Below, piece by piece: positions 1 to 6,550 of a stretch of 64,000 bases of DNA. The stretch's first letter is position 1; the number at the start of each line of letters is the position of its first letter. Source of the stretch: Salinispora mooreana. Lineage in GTDB: Bacteria; Actinomycetota; Actinomycetes; Mycobacteriales; Micromonosporaceae. The DNA lies in NCBI RefSeq assembly GCF_000379065.1, contig NZ_KB900614.1:144420-208419 (forward strand), read 5' to 3'. Below the pieces are notes generated by a model, which made no database searches, was not told where the DNA came from, and saw nothing but the letters and a program-made list of their open reading frames with translations. Both the position numbers and the translations under genes were made by a program.

Positions 1-122
1 GGGTCTCGCTACTCCGCCTGGAGACACTGATCTCGCCGGGTAGCTACACTCCGCCAGAGGGTGGGGTGTACTGCCCCGGGCTCTCCTACTGAGACCTCGC
101 GAAGGAGGTCAGCTCGGGAGGT
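1..122. other. Intergenic sequence downstream of asnB
   Basis: No coding sequence is supported here. Reading frames on either strand are short and match nothing I recognise. The stretch has a few loosely repeated CTACTCCGCC-like words but no clear unit. It may be the downstream flank of a gene lying outside the window. Confidence 0.4.
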
Positions 123-153
123 CGTCGGGGCGGCTCGTGGAGCCGCCCCGACG
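123..153 (-). terminator. Probable terminator of asnB
   Basis: A perfect 14-bp inverted repeat (123-136 with 140-153) encloses a 3-nt GTG loop. It lies about 50 bp beyond the asnB stop codon. There is no long U tract, as is usual for actinobacterial terminators. Function is inferred from structure and position. Confidence 0.65.
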
Positions 154-204
154 AGCCCGGCCCGCGCGGGTAACACCCGGGCGTGGACCCGAGGCTCCCC
201 GCCC

Positions 205-2166
205 TCAGCGGACCATGCTGCCGACGACCGGCTTCGTCAGCAGGGCCGACTGGTTGCGCTGGATGCCCGGGTCCAGCGTCTTGGCAACGAAGATCGCATG
301 CCAGATGCAGAAGATCAGCACCGTCCAGACCTTGCGGGAGTGGTCGGCCTCCTCCCGCTTGTGCTCATCGAGCAACCGCAGCGCGTACGGCAGGTCGATC
401 AGGTCACCGGCGCCCGAAGTGGCCAGCATGTGCCGGGCCCACTCGTACATCTCTCCCCGCAGCCACACCCGGGTCGGGGTCGGGAAGCCCAACTTCCGGC
501 GGTTCACGATGGCCGGCGGGACCACACCCTGTAACGCCTGGCGCATCGCGTACTTGGTGGCGTCGGAACGCGGGGGCAGTCGCAGTTCGACCGGAATCTT
601 TGAGGCCACATCGAAAACCGCCCGGTCCAGGAAGGGCACCCGCACCTCCAGCGAGTGCGCCATCGAGATCCGGTCGGCCTTGACCAGGATGTCGCCGCGC
701 AGCCAGGTGTAGAGGTCCACGTACTGCATCTTGGTGACATCGTCGAGTTCGGTGCACTCGGCGTAGATCGGGGCGGTGATGTCGGTGTAGCGCACCGAGG
801 GGTCGTAGCGGCGCAGCAGGTGCTGCTTCTCCTCCTCGGTGAACATCCGTGCGTTGCCGTAGTAGCGCGCCTCGATCGGGGTGGTGCCGCGCTCCAGGAA
901 GCTCTTGCCCTTGACCCCCTGCGGAATCGCCTTCGACACCGCCCGCAGCCCCTTCTGCACGCCGCCAGGCAGGCCGTTGACCGAGCTCAGCGAGAGCGGC
1001 TCCCGGTAGATCGTGTAACCGCCGAAAAACTCGTCGGCGCCCTCGCCGGAGAGCACCACCGTGACGTGTTCAGCGGCCTTGCGCGCCACGAAGTAGAGCG
1101 GCACCAGCGCCGGGTCGGCGACCGGATCGTCCAGGTGCCAGACGATCTTCGGCAGCGCCGCCATCATGTCCTGCGGCCCGATCTTGGTGGGAATGGTGGT
1201 GACATCGAGGTGGCGGGCCGACTCCTGGGCCACATCGATCTCCGAGTAACCGGGCACGTCGTAGCCGACCGTGAAGGTCAGAATGTTCGGGTTGAAATCC
1301 CGGGCCAGCGCCACCACCGCAGTGGAGTCGATCCCACTGGACAGGAACGAACCGACCGGGACATCCGACCGCATGTGAATCCGGACGCTGTCCCGCAGTG
1401 TCTCCCGGATCTCGTGGTAGAGCTTCTGCTCGTCCGGCACCGGAGCGGGCCGGAAGATCGGTCGGTACCACCGGCGGACATCGATTCGGCCGCCCGGCGT
1501 CCAGGTCAGGTACTCCCCCGAGCCGATCCGACGGATCCCTTGGTGCAGGGTGCCGGGCTCCGGCACGTACTGCAACGTCAGGTAGTGGCTGAGGCTGGCC
1601 GTGTCGATGCCAGCGTCACCCTGGTAGTTGGCCGGTGCGAACGGCAGCAGGGCCTTCTTCTCCGAGGCGAGGTAGAGGCCGTCAGCCGTTTCCAGATAGT
1701 GCAACGGCTTGATCCCGAAGTAGTCGCGCGCGCCGAAGGCGCGCCGCTCCTGCCGGTCCCAGATCACGAAGGCGAACATCCCCCGCAACCGGGTGAGCAC
1801 CTGCTCACCCCAGTAGTGGTAGCCGGCGACGATCACCTCCCCGTCACCGGAGGTGGCGAACTGCGCCCCGTAGTTGCGAGCCAACTCCTCCCGCAGCTCG
1901 ATGTAGTTGTAGATCTCGCCGTTGAAGGTCAGCAGGTAGCGCCCGTTCGCGTAGGGCAGCGGCTCGTGACTCGACGCCACATCGATGATCGCCAGCCGCT
2001 TGTGGGCGAACACGCCGTCCGCGTACTGGCCGGTCGCGTCGCCGACAACTTCCACCCCGGTCTCGTCCGGGCCACGATGGTGCAGGCATTCCAACGCGTT
2101 GGCGATGTGGTCGCGGTGAGCCGCGGCGTCCCCGCGCGCGCTGAAGAAGGCCAGGAGTCCGCACAT
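205..2166 (-). CDS. asnB: Asparagine synthetase B, glutamine-hydrolysing
   Basis: A 653-residue cytosolic enzyme that makes asparagine from aspartate, ATP and glutamine-derived ammonia. The start was chosen so that Cys follows Met (MCGLLAFF): this Cys is the class II amidotransferase nucleophile. The reading frame extends upstream, including an ATG at 2175, but the enzyme needs the Cys exposed after Met removal. The N-terminal glutaminase domain (about 1-200) shows GPDETG and FNGEIYNY. The synthetase domain carries the PPi-loop variant SSGIDST near residue 277, where many members have SGG, and LSGEGADEFFGGY near 369. Length fits actinobacterial AsnB. It is divergent from the aminopeptidase P gene, and a strong hairpin follows the stop. 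Confidence 0.93.
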   Translation of the reverse strand: MCGLLAFFSARGDAAAHRDHIANALECLHHRGPDETGVEVVGDATGQYADGVFAHKRLAIIDVASSHEPLPYANGRYLLTFNGEIYNYIELREELARNYGAQFATSGDGEVIVAGYHYWGEQVLTRLRGMFAFVIWDRQERRAFGARDYFGIKPLHYLETADGLYLASEKKALLPFAPANYQGDAGIDTASLSHYLTLQYVPEPGTLHQGIRRIGSGEYLTWTPGGRIDVRRWYRPIFRPAPVPDEQKLYHEIRETLRDSVRIHMRSDVPVGSFLSSGIDSTAVVALARDFNPNILTFTVGYDVPGYSEIDVAQESARHLDVTTIPTKIGPQDMMAALPKIVWHLDDPVADPALVPLYFVARKAAEHVTVVLSGEGADEFFGGYTIYREPLSLSSVNGLPGGVQKGLRAVSKAIPQGVKGKSFLERGTTPIEARYYGNARMFTEEEKQHLLRRYDPSVRYTDITAPIYAECTELDDVTKMQYVDLYTWLRGDILVKADRISMAHSLEVRVPFLDRAVFDVASKIPVELRLPPRSDATKYAMRQALQGVVPPAIVNRRKLGFPTPTRVWLRGEMYEWARHMLATSGAGDLIDLPYALRLLDEHKREEADHSRKVWTVLIFCIWHAIFVAKTLDPGIQRNQSALLTKPVVGSMVR

Positions 2167-2285
2167 GGTCGTCATCTTTTCACGCCCCCGTCGCGGCCGT
2201 AGCGGCCGTCTACGCAACAAGCCCCAGCTACCGGCCCGGCCCCATCGGATACCGTCGGGCCAGCGACAACGCGAAGGGAGCGGAG

Positions 2286-3764
2286 ATGACCGAGGAACGC
2301 ATTCACCGCGATCCAGGAGGCACGGAATCGCACGATCCGACATTCCCGGCGGCACTCCTGGCGTTCATGCGGCGGGGTTGGCGGGACAGCGCGCTGCCGG
2401 TCGTCCCGCACCCGGCGGCGCCCAACTACGCCACGCGCCGGGCGGCCCTCTCCGCGGCCTTTCCGGGCGAGACCCTGGTGATCCCCACCGGCGGCGAGCA
2501 GGTACGCGCCAACGACACCGCCCACCGATTCCGGCCGGGCAGCGACTTCGCGTACCTGACCGGCGACTACGAGCCGGACAGCGTGCTCATACTCCGTCCG
2601 ACCGGTTCCGGACACGAGCCCCTCCTCTACCTGCGGCCACACACGTCCCGGCAGACCGACGAGTTCTTCCGGAGTCGGCACGGCGAGCTGTGGCTCGGCC
2701 GGCGACGCACCCTCGCGGAGAAGTCGAACGAGGTGGGCATGCCCACCGCCGACCTCGCTGACCTGGACGCCGCCCTGGCCGACCTCGCCCCGGCCCGAAC
2801 CCGGGTACTGCGCGGCTTCGACGCCCGGGTTGACGCGGCCCTGCGCCCGTACGACGGCGGGCGGGAGCGGGAACAGCCGCCGCGTGACCAGGAGCTGGCC
2901 AGCACGATCTCCGAGCTCCGGCTGGTCAAGGACGAGTGGGAGATCGCCCAGCTCCAGGACGCGGTGGATGCCACGGTTCGCGGTTTCGAGGATGTGGCGC
3001 GGGCGCTCCCGGCCGACCAGGGAGTCTCCGAGCGGCTACTCGAGGGCATCTTCGCGCTGCGGGCCCGACACGACGGGAACGACATCGGGTACGGCTCGAT
3101 TGTCGGCGCCAGCGAGCACGCCACGATCCTGCACTGGGTGCACAATCACGGCACCACCCGCCCGGGTGACCTACTGCTGATGGACATGGGCGTGGAGAAC
3201 GACCACCTCTACACCGCCGACGTGACCCGGGTGCTCCCGGTGAGTGGTCGGTTCACCGCGCTACAGCGTCAGATCTACGACATCGTCTACACCGCGCAGC
3301 AGGCCGGCATCGAGTTCATCCGGCCGGGGGTGGCGTTCAGGGATGTGCACCTGACCTGTATGCGGGTTCTCGCCGAAGGCCTGGCCGAGTTGGGCCTGCT
3401 ACCGGTCAGCGTGGACGAGGCGATGGACGAGAAGTCGGCGGTATACCGACGGTGGACTCTGCACGGCTTCGGACACATGCTCGGCATCGATGTGCACGAC
3501 TGCGCAAACTCGCGCAGTGAGATGTACCGCGACGGCACCCTGGGCGAGGGCTATGTGCTCACCGTGGAGCCGGGCCTGTACTTCCAGCCCGAGGACGAGT
3601 TGGTACCGGAGGAGCTGCGCGGCATCGGCATCCGGATCGAGGACGACGTCCTGGTCACGGCGAACGGCACGATGAACCTCTCCGCCGGGCTCCCCCGGAC
3701 CGCTGACGACGTGGAAACCTGGCTGGCTGAGCAGCGGGAGGCGGGCCCGCGCCTGCCGGGCTAA
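2286..3764 (+). CDS. pepP: Xaa-Pro aminopeptidase (aminopeptidase P, M24B)
   Basis: A 492-residue metallopeptidase that removes an N-terminal residue preceding proline. The N-terminal creatinase-like domain (about 25-190) contains the YLTGDYEPDSV segment typical of AMP_N. The catalytic pita-bread domain shows the five dinuclear-metal ligands in order: Asp in LLMDMG (about 298), Asp in TADVTRV (about 310), His in HGFGHMLGID (about 393), Glu in TVEPGLY (about 427) and Glu in IRIEDDV (about 452). No signal peptide is visible, so it should be cytoplasmic. The ATG at 2286 is preceded by a GAAGGGAG-like ribosome site. It is transcribed away from asnB and has no operon partner. Confidence 0.92.
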   Translation: MTEERIHRDPGGTESHDPTFPAALLAFMRRGWRDSALPVVPHPAAPNYATRRAALSAAFPGETLVIPTGGEQVRANDTAHRFRPGSDFAYLTGDYEPDSVLILRPTGSGHEPLLYLRPHTSRQTDEFFRSRHGELWLGRRRTLAEKSNEVGMPTADLADLDAALADLAPARTRVLRGFDARVDAALRPYDGGREREQPPRDQELASTISELRLVKDEWEIAQLQDAVDATVRGFEDVARALPADQGVSERLLEGIFALRARHDGNDIGYGSIVGASEHATILHWVHNHGTTRPGDLLLMDMGVENDHLYTADVTRVLPVSGRFTALQRQIYDIVYTAQQAGIEFIRPGVAFRDVHLTCMRVLAEGLAELGLLPVSVDEAMDEKSAVYRRWTLHGFGHMLGIDVHDCANSRSEMYRDGTLGEGYVLTVEPGLYFQPEDELVPEELRGIGIRIEDDVLVTANGTMNLSAGLPRTADDVETWLAEQREAGPRLPG

Positions 3765-3910
3765 CCCAGCCGGCCGGGCCTCGGGCCGCACCGATTTCGT
3801 TGGGGACTTTCCGCTCCGAAGCGACATCAGCGCAACCTTTTCCTTTATAGGGAGTTTCGTCCGTTTTGCGCCAGCTCGACCATTCACTCCCACGTGCCTC
3901 AAATAAGTAG
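3765..3910. other. Intergenic, no gene seen
   Basis: The stretch between the pepP stop and the duplicated leader is noticeably more AT-rich than its surroundings. I see no credible coding frame and no strong hairpin. Confidence 0.4.
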
Positions 3911-4045
3911 CTTTTTCGGATACATCCTCATCCGCGATGGATCCTCTATTACGGTGTTCATCAGAGAGTGGAAGCCGATTTGTAGCAGGTCACGCCACCT
4001 TCGGCTGGTACGGGCCTTCTGGGAGCCGAAAGGGCGAACGCTCTG
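3911..4045 (+). promoter_or_regulatory. Leader copy A of a duplicated upstream region
   Basis: This region aligns with 4451-4584 upstream of the intact beta-helix gene. Shared blocks in the same order are TTCGGATA (3915-3922), an ACGGTG-containing block near 3950, CCGATTTGTAG (3975-3985) and a CTCtGATG-like start context. Spacing from CCGATTTGTAG to ATG is 61 bp here and 64 bp in copy B. That conservation suggests a shared promoter or operator region. The function of individual blocks is unknown. Confidence 0.55.
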
Positions 4046-4239
4046 ATGTCCACCAAGATCACAAATTACGCGCCAGGGGCGGCCCGACCCAGGCCATCCT
4101 CCACGCCAACCAGAACCACGGCCCCGCGCTGACCCGCACCACGGGCGGCGGCGTCGTCGTGCGGACGTTCGCGATCGAGGAGAACCAACCAACGAACCAC
4201 CTGGGCAGCGCGGCCATCCCGGAACGCTGCTTTGGCTGA
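4046..4239 (+). pseudogene. Internally deleted remnant of a beta-helix surface protein gene
   Basis: This looks like a collapsed paralogue of the gene at 4585. Its ATG aligns with that gene's ATG, but this frame stops at 4132 after 28 codons. In another frame, 4086-4118 reads TQAILHANQNHG, matching LIQAIIYANDNQG of the intact protein. The 3' end reads PTNHLGSAAIPERCFG-stop, matching PTNCKGSPDEIENCFG-stop, with clear DNA identity around CCAACCAAC and the terminal TTTGGCTGA. The signal peptide and all the beta-helix repeats are missing. The simplest reading is a large internal deletion plus a frameshift. A functional small gene is possible but less likely. The remnant has its own leader and terminator. 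Confidence 0.6.
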
Positions 4240-4267
4240 GTTCCCGCTGAGAGCACCACCACATAAA

Positions 4268-4306
4268 GCGGGCTCCTCCGACCGTCACCCGGCCGGAGGA
4301 GCCCGC
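4268..4306 (+). terminator. Terminator of the deleted paralogue
   Basis: A perfect 13-bp stem (4268-4280 with 4294-4306) can extend inward. It sits 28 bp after the remnant's stop codon, matching the arrangement at the intact gene. Confidence 0.7.
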
Positions 4307-4450
4307 ACCGTCTCCGGGCGCCCCACACCACACGAACAACCCCGTCCAGGGTGCGACGCCCCGAAGTCGGCTGCCCCTACAGGCCTGGTCGCACCAGACC
4401 CGAGACCGAACCTCGTCCTGATCTAGCTACCAACACTACAAATGCGGACT
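4307..4450. other. Spacer between the two surface-protein loci
   Basis: No coding sequence is recognised. The stretch separates the terminator of the remnant from leader copy B. Confidence 0.4.
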
Positions 4451-4584
4451 TTCTTCGGATAAGCCCTCAAGGTGAAGATGTTTCTCATACGGTGCTTCTG
4501 GGAGCTACAACCGATTTGTAGTAGGGACACCGGCTTCGTGATGCTGCGTCCCTGTCTGGTACGAGGAGAGGGCAGAGAGCTCCG
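4451..4584 (+). promoter_or_regulatory. Leader copy B, upstream of the beta-helix gene
   Basis: Shares ordered blocks with 3911-4045: TTCGGATA at 4454-4461, TCTCATACGGTG near 4481 and CCGATTTGTAG at 4511-4521. It ends in a purine-rich GAGGAGAGGGCAGAGAG stretch before the ATG. It probably holds the promoter and 5' UTR. I cannot assign -35 and -10 elements with confidence. Confidence 0.55.
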
Positions 4585-6483
4585 ATGTACAACTACCTAC
4601 CGAATAACAACGCGGCCGACCTGGAGGCGACGTCGAAGCGCCGGCGCAAGCTCTGGCTCGCCAGCGGCGTCGCCGGCGCGGTCGGCATCGCCCTGGTCGG
4701 CCTTACCGGAGTCGGTGCCGGCGCCGAGGAGGTGTCCGGCAACACCACCCAGGTCACCAAGGACGGCGAGCGGTCCGCCGAGGACCGGGACATGGGCCGC
4801 GAGGGCGACTGGGATAGCCGGCACGACTGGAAAGACCGCGAGAAGAAGGAGCGCGAAAGGAAGGTGCCCTGCAAGACCGACAAGCTGATCCAGGCGATCA
4901 TCTACGCCAATGACAACCAGGGCGGCGTCCTCAAGCTGGCCAAGGACTGCACCTACACGCTGACCCGCTCCGACGACTTCGGCAACGGCCTGCCGGTGAT
5001 CGAGGAACCGATTAAGCTCGTCGGCCACAACACCAAGATTGTCCGGGACAGCCAGGCCGACTCCTTCCGGATCTTCAATGTCGGCCGCGGCGGACATCTG
5101 AAGGTCGAGGGTCTGACCATCAAGGGCGGCAAGACCGTCGATGTCGAGCTGGGCGAGAACACCGCGGAAGCGGTGTGGGCGCGCTTCTCGAACTCGGTCG
5201 CGGCGGGCGAGGCAGCCCAGGCCGGTCAGCCGTACCTACCGCTGTTGCAGGGCGAGCCGCAGGGCACGGACGCCGATGCCGCCACGGCGACGCCGACCGA
5301 GACGGCAGACACGACGACCCCTGCCGCCACGGCAGCGTCCGCCGACGCGGCCAGCACGGCCGCGAACGCGGCTACCCCGGCCGACATGGCACAGACCACA
5401 CAATGGTCAAACCGCGCCGGCGCTACCAATGGGGACGACGCCACCAACGGCCAGAACGCCAATGGCAACGGCAACGGCCAGAACGCCAATGGCAACGGCA
5501 ACGGCCAGGACGCCAACGGCAACGGCCAGAACGCCAACGGCAACGGCAACGGCCAGAACGGCAACGGGGACGACGCCGCCGACGGGGACGACGCCGCCGA
5601 CGTGCTCGTGGACGAGAATGTCAGTGACGGCGCCGGCGTCCTGGTGCAGTCCGGCGGCTCCGCCGAATTCGAGAAGTCCGTTCTGGAGTACAATGTCGCC
5701 GGCGGACTCGGAGGCGGGATCGCCAACTTCGGCAAGACCAGCCTCTACCACACCACGGTGCAGGATTCCGCCGCCCTCACCTACGGTGGCGGAATCTTCA
5801 ACGCCGGCATCCTGAAGGTGTCTTCGTCGAAGGTGAAGGACAACGGTGCCCCCTTTGGTGGTGCCGGCATCGCCAACGGGGCGGCATTCGTCGGGGGTGA
5901 CGACATCGAGGCCGGCACGGTCAAGCTCGAGAAGGCCGATGTCAGCGGGAACAACACGCTCGGCTTCGGCGGGGGCCTGCTCGACATCGGGGGCGACACC
6001 ACGGTCAAGGACTCAAAGATCAATTCTAACCTGGCGCTCCTCGCCGGTGGTGGTATCACGGCGGTCGGGCAGAGCAACCTCTACGTGAAGGGCACAGAGG
6101 TTGCCGACAACGACACTGTCGGGGTTGGTGCCGGTATGGCCTTGACGCTCGGCGCCATTGCCAACGTGGACAAGAGCAAGATCGTGGGGAACAAGGCTGG
6201 CACCTTCGGTGGCGGCGTGTTCAACGTCCTCAGCGCGGTCACGCTCCGCTACAGCACAGTCTCCGAAAACACCGCCGGTATCGTCGGAGCCGGGATCTTC
6301 AACGTCGCGGGCAGTGTTGACCTGACCGCCACCAAGGTGTTGAAGAACCGCTCCCTCTTCGAGCCGGGTGGCGTCTTCAGCGCCTTTGGTGAAGTAACGG
6401 TGGACAACAAGTCCGCGATCAAGGGCAATTCCCCAACCAACTGCAAGGGTAGCCCCGACGAGATCGAGAACTGCTTCGGCTGA
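4585..6483 (+). CDS. Secreted PMP-like beta-helix repeat protein
   Basis: A 632-residue exported protein. An N-terminal RRRKLW then a hydrophobic stretch (about 22-47) ending AGA-EE looks like a signal peptide. A charged linker follows, then a region with LIQAIIYANDNQGG and a predicted parallel beta-helix start (NVGRGGHLKVEGLTIKGG). Residues about 210-285 are Ala/Thr-rich and 287-338 are an Asn-Gly-Gln repeat, together probably a flexible surface linker. The C-terminal half carries repeated GGGIxN motifs (GGGIANFGK, YGGGIFNAG, GGGVFNV, GAGIFNV) like polymorphic membrane protein repeats. Two Cys lie in the last 20 residues (NCKG, NCFG-stop). No LPXTG motif or C-terminal membrane anchor is seen. 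Adhesion or cell-surface function is an inference. Confidence 0.75.
   Translation: MYNYLPNNNAADLEATSKRRRKLWLASGVAGAVGIALVGLTGVGAGAEEVSGNTTQVTKDGERSAEDRDMGREGDWDSRHDWKDREKKERERKVPCKTDKLIQAIIYANDNQGGVLKLAKDCTYTLTRSDDFGNGLPVIEEPIKLVGHNTKIVRDSQADSFRIFNVGRGGHLKVEGLTIKGGKTVDVELGENTAEAVWARFSNSVAAGEAAQAGQPYLPLLQGEPQGTDADAATATPTETADTTTPAATAASADAASTAANAATPADMAQTTQWSNRAGATNGDDATNGQNANGNGNGQNANGNGNGQDANGNGQNANGNGNGQNGNGDDAADGDDAADVLVDENVSDGAGVLVQSGGSAEFEKSVLEYNVAGGLGGGIANFGKTSLYHTTVQDSAALTYGGGIFNAGILKVSSSKVKDNGAPFGGAGIANGAAFVGGDDIEAGTVKLEKADVSGNNTLGFGGGLLDIGGDTTVKDSKINSNLALLAGGGITAVGQSNLYVKGTEVADNDTVGVGAGMALTLGAIANVDKSKIVGNKAGTFGGGVFNVLSAVTLRYSTVSENTAGIVGAGIFNVAGSVDLTATKVLKNRSLFEPGGVFSAFGEVTVDNKSAIKGNSPTNCKGSPDEIENCFG
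5446..5600 (+). repeat. In-frame Asn-Gly repeat array in the beta-helix gene
   Basis: Tandem copies of a unit encoding about NANGNGNGQ, alternating with shorter versions, followed by two copies of an ADGDDA-type unit. The near-identical DNA units should be prone to slippage, so repeat number may vary between strains. Confidence 0.8.
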
Positions 6484-6498
6484 TCGATCAGCTAGCCA

Positions 6499-6534
6499 GT
6501 CCGGCCCCCTCCGCGCCAGCGGAGGGGGCCGGAC
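6499..6534. terminator. Bidirectional terminator
   Basis: A perfect 16-bp GC stem (6499-6514 with 6519-6534) with loop GCCA lies between the convergent beta-helix and pullulanase genes. It can serve both transcripts. Confidence 0.85.
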
Positions 6535-6550
6535 CCCACTGTTCCGGAGG

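Noticed and set aside
655..2202. Long plus-strand frame (515 codons) opposite asnB
   Set aside because: It mirrors asnB codon structure, is rich in Arg, Gly and His, has no recognisable domain, and asnB is certain.
5175..5627. Plus-strand frames inside the beta-helix gene
   Set aside because: Out-of-frame readings of the Ala/Thr-rich and Asn-Gly segments, made of Arg-Pro or Gln-Arg runs.
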